A stretch of DNA of 64,000 nucleotides from Pyxicephalus adspersus. Its lineage: Eukaryota; Chordata; Amphibia; Anura; Pyxicephalidae. Below the pieces are notes generated by a model. It did no database searches. It was given only the letters and a program-made list of their open reading frames with translations, and had not been told where the DNA came from. Positions 12,525-24,243 of the stretch are shown piece by piece. The stretch's first letter is position 1; every line of letters starts with the position of its first letter. The position numbers and the translations under genes are program-made. Location: positions 30,774,531 through 30,838,530 of the forward strand of contig NC_092859.1 of assembly GCF_032062135.1 (NCBI RefSeq), written 5' to 3'.

Positions 12525-13897
12525 TTCGTCTTAGGTGAAGCCCTTTTTTTAGTGCATGAACTAGAATTCTCAGTCACCTCATGGTTTTCCAGTGGCTTTT
12601 GCAACAGACTGCATGACCTTTGGATTTGTGTTTTTTATTTAAAAACTGTAGCTTAATAAATTACAGAAATGGCTCTCAAAATGTTTTTTTTTTTAAATGT
12701 TAAAAAAAGTGATCCTGGCACCAGAGTCAAATATGAATTTGGTCTTGAATCAAACAAATAGGAACTGATTCTGGGACAAAAACTTATAGAAACCAATTTT
12801 CAAATCAGGCCCTTACTGAGAAGCTGCCAAGTTTTAAAGAATAAAAATAACACAAAGGTCAGTAGAATATTTCTAAAAGCGCTTCCTGGTGAATGTGTAT
12901 TTATGTTTTAACAGTTAATATGTTCGCTGAACCAAAAGACTTCGGCATCCAATTTGTTCCTTGAGTGCCTTTCATTTTTCTGCTGCTGCTGTGAAATTTG
13001 TGGTGGTTTCAGCTTACAGTTGACCAAGTGGCAACATTCAGAAGAGAATTCCTGACACAGAACCCTGCGGGTTGACATTGCACACTGTACTCAGAGCCCC
13101 AGCACAAATCACAGATGAGGAGACAGCCATTGATAACATGTTGTGTCACATGACATAGAGTTAGGGCAAAGGTCTAACACTCATCAGGAAGGAATGTGCT
13201 TCACCACACTTCATCAATCATCTCTCTAATCTATACATCCAATGGCTAAGCCATGGATGAATGTTAGGGTGTAAGGAAGACCTGGCACTAATAATAGCTG
13301 CTCTCAGATTTCCTGCAAACACATTTTTTGCTAAGGCGGTATATTGCATTGGCTGGATATCAATACTCACAGAGAGTTTTTTTTTTTTAAATTTTAAATT
13401 TAAATTCCAAACAAAATTGTAATATGTATCATCCTACCAGCCCATAGCCTGCATTAGTTTTCTCTTTTCAGGCTTTTCCCCCCTTTATTATCACCAACGC
13501 TTAGTCTACTGTATCTGTGGAAGAGCAGTGTTGTCACACTAGGACACAAAGTGTTAAGATTTCTTAAGATAACTCCGCATATTGCACAGGCACTCAATGA
13601 TCTTCTGAACAACCAGATATTCAGTAATATGATCAGAATTCTCCTCAGAATTGTTTTTCAGCTGGGTGGGGAGAAGCTGTACGGAGTGGCCAAAAAGTGG
13701 ATGGGGCAACACATGACACATTTAGTGTTCCCAGTTGTTTGTGCCTAAGGTGTCCAGTAATCCCTATATTTCTATCAGCTTTCTACCTTTCCCCTATACT
13801 TTGTTCCAACTTCTTAATGCCCACCCCCTTAATAAGTCCTATTTTTCTATTGCCTTTGTACTGTCACAACTGTCCAGTGCTCCTGTATTGTGACTCA
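12525..13897. other. Unique DNA, nothing recognised
   Basis: Contains a T-run near 13378-13389 followed by an AAATTTAAATTT-like self-complementary stretch. ORFs at 13551-13748 and 13697-13909 have no recognisable motif. Confidence 0.5.
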
Positions 13898-13986
13898 ACT
13901 TTTCAGTAACTACCCAAAAACAGCTGGGTGGTTGCTGAAAAGTTCCGGGTGGTGCGCCCAGCTAGGAGGGACTGGGGAGAACACTG
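13898..13986 (+). repeat. Interspersed hairpin repeat, family C, copy 1
   Basis: Shares CCCAAAAACAGCTGGGTGG, GGTGGTGCGCCCAGCT and GGGGAGAACACTG with copies at 42241-42315 (minus) and 62986-63070 (plus). In this copy AACTTTTCAGTAACTACCC pairs with GGGTGGTTGCTGAAAAGTT across a loop of ten bases, matching at 17 of 19 positions. Class unknown; the hairpin suggests a MITE fragment. Confidence 0.7.
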
Positions 13987-15211
13987 ATGAGCTGCCATTG
14001 TCTGATGTGTTGATAAACATAAACATCCAAAATTATCCTAATTTACCTGTGTAAATAGAAATAAGGGAATGACTTTGCTGACCTATTTGAAAAAATTCAG
14101 ACTCTGTATGATGTTGATCAGTATTGGATTTCTATTGCTCTATAGCAGGGAAGCAAGGAAGAGGCTGGCATGTGACAATCCTATGAAGATATCTATGCTC
14201 TGAATTCCAGATTTAAAAGCAAGGCACACGCAGTATCTGGCTTGCTTTTTGTAATTGGCAAAACAAATTTTGGGGCCAGCCTGGGGGAGAGGGGTTGCAC
14301 AGGTGCAAAGGAAGGTCAGTTTGGGTTCTGTGCTAACACTGGCCCATTCTACACCTTAGCAAGCTTTACAATACTCTAGGCAGTAAGGATACAGGTGAAA
14401 TACAAAGGGGTTGTAGCTTCTAGGGGTCCCTTTAAATGCAATCATGTTTAGTCTATCCTGACAGGATACAAATCATTATATTGTATACATACAAAATGTA
14501 TTTTTCACATTTTTTGTCATTCACAACCCACTAAGATCACCTAATAACAAAACTAGGTGTAAATAATTATTATTAGGAATTACAGCTTGGCAGCTCCTAC
14601 ACACATAAATATATATACAGTCATTCCCTGTAATCTTATAGAAAAAAAAAAATCAATGTATAACTCTTGCTTTTAAAATTTTTTTTATGCTGAATAAAAT
14701 TAGTCTTGCTGCGGGCATTTAAGTCACTTCACATCAAACAGAATTCTTGAATATTCTTCAGTTTGTATAAGAGCCATGCAAAGTAGAACATCACCAGAAA
14801 TAAATGCAGGGGTACATTAAACCCCAAAATCTTCTGGTAATTTGATGATTTAGATATAATTTTTTATCATTGCAGCCTACCAGTCCATAGATGCATTATT
14901 ATCTTTCGGACTTTGTTATTTCTTTGCATTATTTTTTATCATACGACGCTGGCAGTAACACTTCCTATCCTAGGATGACAACACTGAGTTAGAGTACAAT
15001 ATCAAAGAGGAGCACTACCTTAGGGCAAGTGGAATATTTGAACAACAGAACAACTCCTCCTCTACTCTACTACATTACACATGGAGAAGATGATCTGTAC
15101 TCCAAAGATGTAAAGTTCCATATTATAATATATTATAGTTGCTACCCTCAATGTATGTAATTATTACAAAAAGAAACATTAACAAACATTGATAGTATAG
15201 ATAGACACACA
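13987..15211. other. Unique AT-rich DNA, nothing recognised
   Basis: No repeat partner and no gene signal, apart from short homopolymer runs near 14640-14690. Confidence 0.5.
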
Positions 15212-15437
15212 TTGGGCTGATTTATTAAAACTCTCCAAAGCTGGAAAGGATACACTTTCATCAGTGAAGCTGGGTGATCCAGCAAACGTGAAATGGATTT
15301 CTAAAAAGTAATTTGCTATTTCTTAGCAATTGTTTTCACTGCTGGACTAGATCTATTTTAGGTTTGCTGGATCACCCAGCTTTACTGATGAAAGTGTATC
15401 CTCTCCAGCCTTGGAGAGCTTTATTAAACCAGGCCCA
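15212..15437. mobile_element. Foldback MITE, family 1, copy 6
   Basis: Left end TTGGGCTGATTTATTAAAAC, right end TTATTAAACCAGGCCCA. Inner blocks GAAGCTGGGTGATCCAGC and GCTGGATCACCCAGCTT are inverted copies. One of the best preserved copies. Confidence 0.9.
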
Positions 15438-15478
15438 TTGGATCTGATGTATTAAAAGCTCTTCATGACTGGAAAAGT
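15438..15478 (+). mobile_element. Half-arm fragment of the family 1 MITE
   Basis: Directly after copy 6, the sequence GATCTGATGTATTAAAAGC and a following CATGACTGG block repeat the outer part of a left arm. This may be the remnant of a second copy into which, or beside which, copy 6 inserted. Confidence 0.5.
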
Positions 15479-15844
15479 GTTGTGTCTATAGGACAGAAAT
15501 TCAACTACAATCTGTCCAAAATGTCAATAATGACAAAAAAAAAAGCAGTTTCAACCCATCTGTCCTACTCTTTTCAAAATGAAAAAAAAAGTTTTGGGTG
15601 AAATGCTTTTAACTGAATATTACCATGTTAAAATATATATATCATATACTCTCCTTTAAATGTGTTACATTGCACAGTGCATTGTAAAAAGTAAACCTCC
15701 ATGACTGTCCCCTTTTCAAGATATCGTGTAAAGTATATTCTCAGAAATACGTTAGGGATGGTGGTTGACCTTTTTCATATCAAGTTCCTGATCGAAATGA
15801 TAGCAGGATTAACAATTGAGTCTTAGCTTGTAACTAAAGACACT
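15479..15844. other. Unique AT-rich DNA, nothing recognised
   Basis: No repeat partner or ORF. A-runs occur at about 15535-15542 and 15583-15590. Confidence 0.5.
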
Positions 15845-16170
15845 TAACCCCAAAGCATCCCCAGTGACCGGGCTGCTGGCTGGCCCAGGCGCTATAATTC
15901 AGTTGGAAAATGGGCTGTTCATCCCAAAGACACAGAGGCCGAGTGTGCTCACTGTGAAAACTGACTCGTGAAAGGGGGATTAGTGGCAAATTCTAAATAT
16001 CTGTTTTAACAGGTGAATGTGTGACAAGTTACGCTGATGCTTTACGATGAGCCAATTAGCATGTCTGAACTCCAGGCACCTGTTAAAGGGATCAGCACTG
16101 CTCTCCCCGGGATGGTTCTATACTGAGCTAGCACGGCTGGATATCTGCACATCGTGGCTGTAACTTGGTC
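15845..16170. promoter_or_regulatory. Candidate conserved regulatory element
   Basis: A block of higher complexity and G+C than its surroundings, single copy in the window. It contains an exact inverted pair TTTAACAGGTG (16005-16015) and CACCTGTTAAA (16077-16087). Each half holds an E-box of the type bound by ZEB and Snail proteins. A CCAATTAG homeodomain-like core lies between them. Regulatory function is inferred from composition and motifs only. Confidence 0.25.
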
Positions 16171-17999
16171 ATGTTACCTTGTAAATATTCACAGAAAAAT
16201 TCCACCTCTTAACCTCCTAACTTGCTGCCATTTGCTTTTAACTCTAATTTTACTTCATTTATTTTTGACGTGGGTTTGCTGCAGTTAAGTCTAAGGTAGC
16301 CACTTTAAATAAAAGGCCAACAAAAAGTTTGCCTTAAAACTTTAAGGCTTTAGTGGAACACAAAAGGCAGTCTAGTGGCCACCGCTGAATCTCCTTTTAT
16401 ATTTTCGTATTTTCTGTTCCTCGAGCTTCTGCAAACATTGCCCCCAGTATGAGCTCTCTATAAACAGAGCTGCCTGTCATGACTCTGGTTGCTACCTATG
16501 ATCTGGATATTGGTTCTACCAGGTGCCCCCTGCATTCTCCACATATAATGTACCATACAGGACATGGCTTCACCAACTGCAGACAGAGAGGAATGTAGAC
16601 TGGTACGCAAACTGTTTAGAAGGGAAAGCAGGGGTTGTGTGTATGCAACGAGCGTAACAGGTGGACAGATATATCAGGAGGCCGTGTTAATGAGACTAGT
16701 GTTACAGTTACAGTGCTGCTGGCAGTCTTACCAGCACTAGATGGGTATTTTGGAGACAGGCAGACAGGGTAACCTCCTGGTAACCTTTAGTTTGGCTCAA
16801 ATCCACAGCACAAGATTCAGCCTTATTGGAATTATTACCCAACTTTTGATTTGTTGTACTTACATTTTGTAAGGGTCAGTCCACTTAAAATTGGTTGGAG
16901 TTTGGGTGGACGCAGGCTTTTTTATCCCTCTGTCACTCAAAGGCTTTTTTTTTTTTTTTTTTTTTACAAAATATAGCATAAGACAAATAATGAGCAGTGT
17001 AAAACTGAAGCATATGCAACCCCTCAATGTGCCTTCAGTATACAAACTTTAATTTGAGTTTGAGCAGCTTGTTTTCCCCATACAAAGAACAGTGAGTGCA
17101 AAGTAACACAAAGCCACTTGAAGCAGCCTGAAGTTACTTAGAGGCAACTCAAAGTCAGAAGCAATTCAAATGAGCTCAGAAGCAGCTAAAAGCAAACTAC
17201 TGAAAGGCTTGTGTGTACAGGATTTTGTCTGCATCTGGGGGAATATTTCTTCCACATACAAGTAGTGAATGTCCCGTAAAAAATTCTGTCACCTTCAATG
17301 TTTAAAAAAAGTTAAACTTTGTGTCTTGGAATAATAGAATTACAAGCAGGTGTAGTAATACTGCGCTTTGTAAGGCTGGAGCATGATACTACTACAATGT
17401 GATCTGTGTGAAATAAAGTGTTCCTTTTTACAGCACAAAATCAAAAGGCCTCTCTCCAGACCACATGTAAGAGTGTATTGGGGACTGTAGCCAGGCTTTC
17501 AGGGTCCATGGAGCTAGCAAAAGTTTTTTCTCTTGATTATTGCAAGGTTCAACTTAGCAGATAGCATGTCAGACCACTGCAGAGATAACACTATTTCCAT
17601 ACTGAGAAGAAGGTACCTTCTCCCAGAATGCTGGCAGGAGAGGCATTTTTACTAAGACTGGCTGTTTCCTAAAGAAAACAAACTCTGAAACTTTGCTAAA
17701 CTTTTTCTTTTATGCACCTGGAATGTGTTAAGCCTATTTTAACTGAAAGTTCAATAGGGCTTTAAAGCTTCTCCATTCTAAAACAAACAAAATGTTTGGT
17801 CTGAAGTTTCACTTCTATTTTCTGCTTTACTGCTGTCCCCTTTTGACTCCTAGCCCTAACCATTGGACTTAGGACAGCCTTATGGAAAATAGTGCAGTTG
17901 ACTGGCTCATCCCTTAGCCGCAAGTGGAAATTTATGTTGACTTTGTTGTCCATCTTGAGATTTAACGGTAAAAGACATTAAAATTGACCTTGTTCTAGC
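16171..17999. other. Unique DNA with a T-run and a degenerate tandem repeat
   Basis: A 21-base T-run lies at 16945-16965 and gives the lysine run in the minus-strand ORF at 16860-17045. At about 17085-17200 a degenerate tandem repeat with units like AAGCAGCTNNAAAG and ACTTGAAGC is visible. ORFs on the minus strand at 16860-17045 and 17762-17953 have no recognisable motif. Confidence 0.5.
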
Positions 18000-18200
18000 T
18001 GATATCCGTCACGACTTTGCAGACACCAAGTGAGCTGCATTGTGGCCGATTAATTATCCACCTGAATAACAACTGCCAAATGCCTCTTGTGAGTTACATG
18101 AAGGGTTTTACATGCAGGCGCTCCATACTAAAGAATGTAGCCAGCTGTTAATCAATCATTAATCAATAATGGCATACAGAGGTGACTGATGTGACTAACT
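18000..18200. promoter_or_regulatory. Candidate conserved regulatory element with paired ATTA motifs
   Basis: Contains GATTAATTATCC near 18047 and a cluster GTTAATCAATCATTAATC near 18148, which resembles paired HNF1 or homeodomain half-sites. No repeat copy is seen. The call rests on motif density alone. Confidence 0.2.
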
Positions 18201-19327
18201 AGATTTTTTACTCCTTTTGTGTTGTGTGTGTTCTTCTCTTTTTTAACTGTGGGCTGAATGAGAAATTCTGATTTCACAGAAAATTAACTAGCTACATGGC
18301 TGGTTAAATAGCAGAACAGTAATCTTGGGATAAAGTCAAGACAAAACTCTGTCCATTCTATTATACATGTGCTTTCTGTCGTTGCATTACCATTAAACAA
18401 AGATGAAGAGCACATCAGGTACATGTCTGTGCAGACCCGGAAAACCACACAAACCATTTTGCTGCAAAAATGTAACTTGTAACCTGTTCTGTTATTGTGG
18501 CCAGAAGCAAAAGTTTCTCGTTCCTTAAAGAAACCCCATCATGTCCATAAACTCATCAAAAGTTACCTCCCATCTATCTTTGTGTTTCAGAGCTACAGAC
18601 TTGTTCAGCCTTTTTTTAAATCAGCGTTTGCTGAGAGTGTCAGATCCACTGCCCCTTCCAACTACTACACCACTGCCCTATACTGACATTGGGGTTTCTT
18701 TAAATAAACTTGTCCTCCTCTTCTAAACTGCTACCATGGATTAAGTACAGGGAAACTGATTCTGCCATACATTACTAAAACTTTAGAAGCCTGGAAACCC
18801 CAATACATTGGGCAATTTATTATGCAAATATTGACTTTATTTCCTTGTGTCCTGTTCCTGGACGAGTATTTAGAGATAGGATAGGAATGGGGCTGAGTTT
18901 AGTCTTCACTAGCATAACAGACAGTCCCAGCGTTGGGGCTCTCTGGCCCCCCGTTCTTTTAAACTTTTTTTCATGGCTTTTTTTCTTCTACAGGTTGGCC
19001 TCTAGAATATGGTTTCCATTTTTGGATGTTTCTTTCTCTAATCTAACTTAGACACTATTCTAATCACAGCCATTCTTGGTTAAGATAAATTCCCCCTGCT
19101 GCAAACTTTGTGAGGCCGTTCAGGAAAGAGTTAAAACTCTTTCCTATTACTTACAGAGAAATTGTTCAATGATTCACAGTCATCATCTTATTAACTGCCA
19201 ATGGGGAGACTTTTTGAAGTTTGAACCATTATCTGACAACTCAGTTCCATATGTATCTGTTGCAGAATGTTGTGTAAAACCAATTAGTCTAACCAGTGCC
19301 TGTTGCAAATTATTACTCAGTCTTAAT
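18201..19327. other. Unique DNA, nothing recognised
   Basis: Short ORFs at 18495-18726 and 18845-19051 are open by chance. An acceptor-like tract TTTTTTTCTTCTACAG lies near 18978-18994, but no matching donor and frame follow. Confidence 0.5.
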
Positions 19328-19478
19328 GGGTCTATTTATAAAGCAGTGAATCTGACGTTCACTGAAACATTCCCTGGAGGAGAATCGATTACTGTCATTC
19401 AAACACATGGACCTGGAGGGTTCTCCACCAAAGAATGTTTCAATCAATGTCAATTTTGCTTCTTTAGTAAATAAACCC
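19328..19478. mobile_element. Small MITE, family 2, copy 1
   Basis: Left end GGGTCTATTTATAAAGCAGT and right end CTTTAGTAAATAAACCC are imperfect inverted repeats. The interior resembles the copy at 39505-39649 (GTGGAGAATG- and ACACATGAACCT-type blocks). The 132-codon plus-strand ORF at 19076-19474 runs into this element, so its C-terminal third is repeat sequence and not evidence of a gene. Confidence 0.65.
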
Positions 19479-21269
19479 CTAAGAGCAGCCCGATTTATAG
19501 TATTTCACTGGCCTTAGTGTTTTCCAAGCATTTGAGGAAAATGTATTCCTTTGCATTAAAACAATGAGAGTTCTCAGGAATTATCAGGTACATGTTAGAC
19601 ATGCCCTTTGGGACTTTAGCATGACAGCCTCACAAACCCAACGAACAGTAAATGGATAACAAAATATGTAGGAAAGCAGCATAAACTCTCATGTTAGTGT
19701 CAGGCCAAGTGTTTATGGAGAAAGCAAGCAGTGATTTTTTTGTATGGCATCTATGGCAAAGTATCTTTGAAAATATAAACATAGTGATTAGTAAAGCATT
19801 ATAAACAATTTTTTTTTAACTGGTCCACACATAGTAACTATATACAAATTATGTGGTGAGATGTGGCTGGTGTCTGAGCAACATTCAAGATTTTAATTTA
19901 TAGAAACTGCACACAGTAGACAAACACTTGTGCCAGTTTCAAGTCACATAGGAGGTAAATATTTTACTTTATTTCTTCACTTTATTTCAAAGAAAATGAT
20001 CTACACAGAGCCCATGTGTTTGGAGTACTGGGAGTGATAAAGTTCTCTGTGCAAACACTTGTACATATTTCAGGGCAGAGACTATTCTCAGCAAACTTTA
20101 AACTGCTAATTAAACAAAGAGAGGCCCAGATGGTTCCCATGTCTCCAGTTTTAATTAAGAAGGAAAGCTTCAAGTTTTTTTTGTGCACCATAATATATAG
20201 TCTTAGTTTCCAGTTCTTAGTAAAATCACAGGAAAGTTCTGTGCTAGACCTTTAAATCAGAAGAACAAGCACTGGGTGAGTGGGGAGACATGCAAGCCTA
20301 ACTTTGATGGTAGTGATTTTCTTCCTGTTTTAAATCAGGATTCATTTTATCACTAAAAGTACATATAAACTTTACCATGTTAATGTAATTTGTATGGTAT
20401 TGTATATTATCAATAATATACAGTACAATAACTTTGCTCTGGTGTTGTCACTCTGCCACACATGCCATGGGGATTACACATTATGCAGGCATTGTCCACC
20501 ATGGAACAAGTGTATGTAGACAGGAAGTAAGCAAAGAAATGAATGAAAATATAGTTCCCTAAATCTGCTGTCCAGGTCTTTTTACATCCAGGACCAAAAA
20601 CCACTGGTGCAGCACTGTAGATGTGCCCCTGCAGCCAATCTCTACCTATCCTCTCTTCTCCATTTGTAAAGAACCTTGCTGCAGGATAGCCAACAAGAAA
20701 TATCCATGTTACACAGGCAGCATAAAGGCACCTTAAAGAAATACAACCGGGAAAATAAAGGCAAGAGCATCATGTGACTACGGCTTAGAATTAAGTTTTA
20801 GATTTTTTTTTCCAGTGGTCAGAGGAGAGGGAGACTGGGGCTATCCCATAGAACATGTGAACATGCTTTTTGTTTCTAAACCATAGGAAAAAATTAACTG
20901 TTCCTTTACAGAAAATTGGTGCCCTTTTAATTCCCATCTTCTGTCAATTTACTCGGTTCTGAATCCGAATTATTGCTGTGCAGATTTGCAGTTACCCAGC
21001 ATTCCCTGGGCCATCATGAGAACAAATAAAGTGTTCTGTCAGGATCCAAGTCACATAATGGGGTATGATTCGTCTGCAGAGGCAGAAAAAGCTATGAACA
21101 TTATCTTCTGTGACAGAAGTGCATATTACGCTCACAGCTCACAGCTAATTTAACTATTATCTCCCTTCTGCATCTTTTTCTGATATCGCTGTTTTGAAGA
21201 TTTAAAGAACTCACCTGAGCTTACCAACATAAATGTTGTAAATCATAAAGATATTTTATTGCACCACTG
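19479..21269. other. Unique DNA, nothing recognised
   Basis: Opposing ORFs at 19982-20191 (minus) and 20016-20255 (plus) overlap and lack recognisable motifs. No repeat partner is seen. Confidence 0.5.
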
Positions 21270-21480
21270 AAAACAGACTATAAAAGGTGTGGTGCATTGC
21301 ACGTTAATGCTTGTTATGTGATAGCGTCTTGCAGTGCCATTCATTTTAATTGGCACCTCAATATGCTAACAAAGCAGCAATGCAGATAAGATGCCACAGC
21401 TCCAATTCACATATATAGCAGTGCACTATGATGCATGGCAATGCACTGCCGTGTGTGGGCGCACTGCATTGCATATCTGT
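21270..21480. repeat. Probable MITE rich in GCATTGC and GCACTGC
   Basis: Dense in alternating TGCATTGC and GCACTGC words, with a central block CATTCATTTTAATTGGCACC that I recall from ranid frog repeats. No second copy is in the window, so the class and limits are uncertain. Confidence 0.35.
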
Positions 21481-21589
21481 GAAAAACACAGTGTATGTTT
21501 AAGTTTATTTACGTTTAATGCATTGTCAGTCTATCAATCTGAATTGACTCCTTAACACAAGATATATCAACACAACAAACCAGGTCGCA

Positions 21590-21814
21590 AAGTTGTGGAA
21601 GGACCCTGAAAATGACAATGTAATTTTGCCATAATCTGCAGGAAGCCCACTGGTGGTGGTCAGTGAGAAGAATGCCTCTTACATTTCAGGCCAGTGGGAA
21701 GAATGTCATCCTTACTGATAGCCAAATAGATCATTGGTGTCAGTGGTATCTGACTGGAGAGGCACAGATTTCTCATTGCTTAAACATTGCAGGAACCCTA
21801 TTTTAGAAACACTG
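21590..21814. mobile_element. hAT-type MITE, family D, copy 1 (5' truncated or diverged)
   Basis: Aligns in the same orientation with the complete copy at 27582-27861 (GAATGCCTCTTA, GGGAAGAATGTCA and TAGCCAAA blocks). The right end GAAACACTG matches a hAT-like terminus; the left terminus is not recognisable. Confidence 0.65.
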
Positions 21815-22481
21815 CTTTAAAGGGTAAATAGAAGATAATTCAATAGATTTTTTTGATTCAGATGTTTTCAGCAACATGTTAGGCTGGGTAAACACGGGCC
21901 ATTTATTTTTGATTCCTTCACCTATGTCTGCCGGTAAAAGTCATGAACACCACAGCTGAAAAATGTTTATTTTATAAAAAAAAGGTTAATTTTACAAAAA
22001 CTGCCATTCAGTTGTACACAGAATCCACAAAGTCCTTCTTTAATGTGTCACAAGCAGCCAACATCATACCATGTCACAACATTCGCCATACTGAAACAAG
22101 CTGTTGGCCGGGCTCACTATGCCATATTCTTCAGCAAGTTAATATATAGTCCATTGCTTCTTCTGTCTTATTCTCACTGACAACTGCCTCCAGCAAGCTC
22201 AACCTCAAAGAACACTAAAAGTTTTTCTTTTTTCAGAATGTATTTATAGAATCCCATAAATCTTGCACACACCCTGCAGCAGCTGTGGGGAGAAACAGCC
22301 TAAAACCAGGCTTGGAGGGTGTTTTTGACAAGCTGTCTATAGCCAACTTATCCCAAATTGTTAATTCAATATTTCTGCAGGTAAAATTCCAGGGGCATTT
22401 AAATTATATATGTATTTATATTTACACATTGCATGTATCAACATGTAACAAGTAATTATATACCATATAATGTCCAGGTAC
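21815..22481. other. Unique DNA, nothing recognised
   Basis: A 68-codon ORF at 21943-22149 has no motif. No repeat partner is seen. Confidence 0.5.
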
Positions 22482-22940
22482 CTATACATACATGATCTGC
22501 ATTTGGCCACTATTCACACCTTTGAGAAGTGTCCCCTCTCCTTGTTTGTCACCATAATAGTTTCCACTCTTTGTGGAAGGCTTTACACAAGATTTTGGAC
22601 AGTCTGTGAAAATTTGTGCCAGTTTCACCAGATAAGCATTTGCAGGGTTGCTGGGTATTGGATGAGAAGACTTTACTTGCAATTGCAATGTATCCCAAAG
22701 GTCTTCAATAGGGGTCTTATTAAGGTCACGTGAGTAGGTAGGTATCACAGTCATGTTTTCAAAAACTGATGGTCCTATCACGTATCTCCAAAACCTGAAA
22801 CCTGTTTTGGTTATGAAATCCCATTGGTGATTCCTTATCTGATCTACATCATGTGAAGTTGTGAAAAACATGGGAACAAATAAAATTGCAAGTATCCGTT
22901 TTTTGTTTTTGCAGTGTTGATTTGGCGTATAGTATAACAT
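22482..22940 (-). pseudogene. Decayed Tc1/mariner-type transposase, C-terminal part
   Basis: The minus-strand frame stays open for 152 codons. Residues about 68-89 read PTYSRDLNKTPIEDLWDTLQ, which resembles the SPDLNPIEHLWD motif of Tc1-like transposases. The glutamate at residue 79 sits where the third acidic residue of the DDE/D catalytic triad is expected. Two residues (KT) are inserted inside the motif. Downstream, NPANAYLVKLAQIFTDCP resembles the NALLDEWAKIPTD stretch of the same family. The N-terminal DNA-binding domain and first two catalytic aspartates are not seen, so this cannot be active. Alignment to the first 60 residues is unconvincing, and the element's inverted repeats were not found. 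Confidence 0.55.
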
Positions 22941-24019
22941 GGCTGCCTAAATTGTGCTGCGGTTTCTGTTTTTGTCAGTTTTGCAGATTTTAGGTGATAA
23001 TAAACAAAATCAAATGGTCAATATTTTGTGTTTCTTTGTTATTTAAGGGTTCAGATGTTATAATCTTGTTCATCATGTACATCGCACAGAACCATCATAC
23101 CAAATAAACAGAAATATATGCACACAAAAATGTCAGAATGGCTTGCTGGTGATCCTGGATGATTTAATAAGTAAAATCTAATGGAGAGACTTCCCCTAAT
23201 ATCCTGTCGCAGTGACTGGAACAAAAAGTGAGAGGGTGACATTAGGACAGGAAGACACAGAGAGACAAAACCCCCCAGAAATTCTGCTATGAAATAAAAT
23301 TGTTAATATTTATGTTGTATCAGATATATACCATCACGTCCCGTCTTTGTGACACCTTCTATCCAGGAAAGGAAATAAAAATTAAGCAGAAAAACACTTA
23401 AAGGTGGTGCTAACCCTTATTTCCTTTGTAGGGAGCTAAAAATACATTTTATGCAAGCTTTAGGCTAAAGTAAAATCTGACTTTTGCAGTGCGGCTTCCC
23501 CTGCACAACGGTTAAAGTTTGTTGTGTATGAGGCACAGAGGAAAAGGTGTCTTGTTCCAGCCCCACACAGGTTTCTCCCAGCTCCATGACCAGTCTTACA
23601 AAGCTGCTTCCTTCACAGCTCTGCTGGTCATAGGCACTCTGATGTCATTTCCTGCACGGTAAGTGAAGATGCCAAGAGCCCGCCCACAAACCCAAACGTC
23701 ATGGAAAAGAGGAGCATGCCAGCCCCCATGGAGATGGGGTATGAAAAACATTTTATTGTACCCTAGGTGTAAATTTATTTCATCAGTGTAATGGGACCCC
23801 CACAGAAAGGGTCATTTTGTATTTTAGCCTTAATGTTTATAAAGTTTATGTCGGTGCAAACCAATAATTCCAAATATAAATACCAAGCTAGTGTATATAA
23901 CAGATTTTACCTTTAATATGTCATAAGGCAAATATTTCACCAGCTTATCAAATCCCAGGATTTTTGGACCTTAATGTTTCCACAAGCCTGCATAAATACG
24001 CTCCAGGCAAGTCAGAGTG
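22941..24019. other. Unique DNA, nothing recognised
   Basis: A donor-like CGGTAAGTGAAG lies near 23658 without a convincing exon. The minus-strand ORF at 23051-23242 has no motif. Confidence 0.5.
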
Positions 24020-24243
24020 TGCACAATTTATTACAGCTCTACAAGTCTAGAGAATATACACTTTCATCGGTGAAGCTGGGTGATCAAGCAAACCTGGTAT
24101 GAATCTGGTCCAGGATTGAAAACATTTGCTTACAAACAGCAAAGGACTTTTAAAAAATCCATTCCAGGTTTGCTGGATCACCCAGCTTCACTGATGAAAG
24201 TGTATCCTCTCTAGCCTTGGAGAGCTTTAATAAATCAGGCTCA
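24020..24243. mobile_element. Foldback MITE, family 1, copy 7
   Basis: The left arm is diverged at its tip (CACAATTTATTACAGC), while the right arm ends in TTTAATAAATCAGGCTCA. Inner blocks GAAGCTGGGTGATC and GGATCACCCAGCTTC are inverted copies. Confidence 0.85.

Noticed and set aside
19076..19474. 132-codon plus-strand ORF with cysteines
   Set aside because: Its last third is a MITE with inverted termini, and the rest shows no domain.
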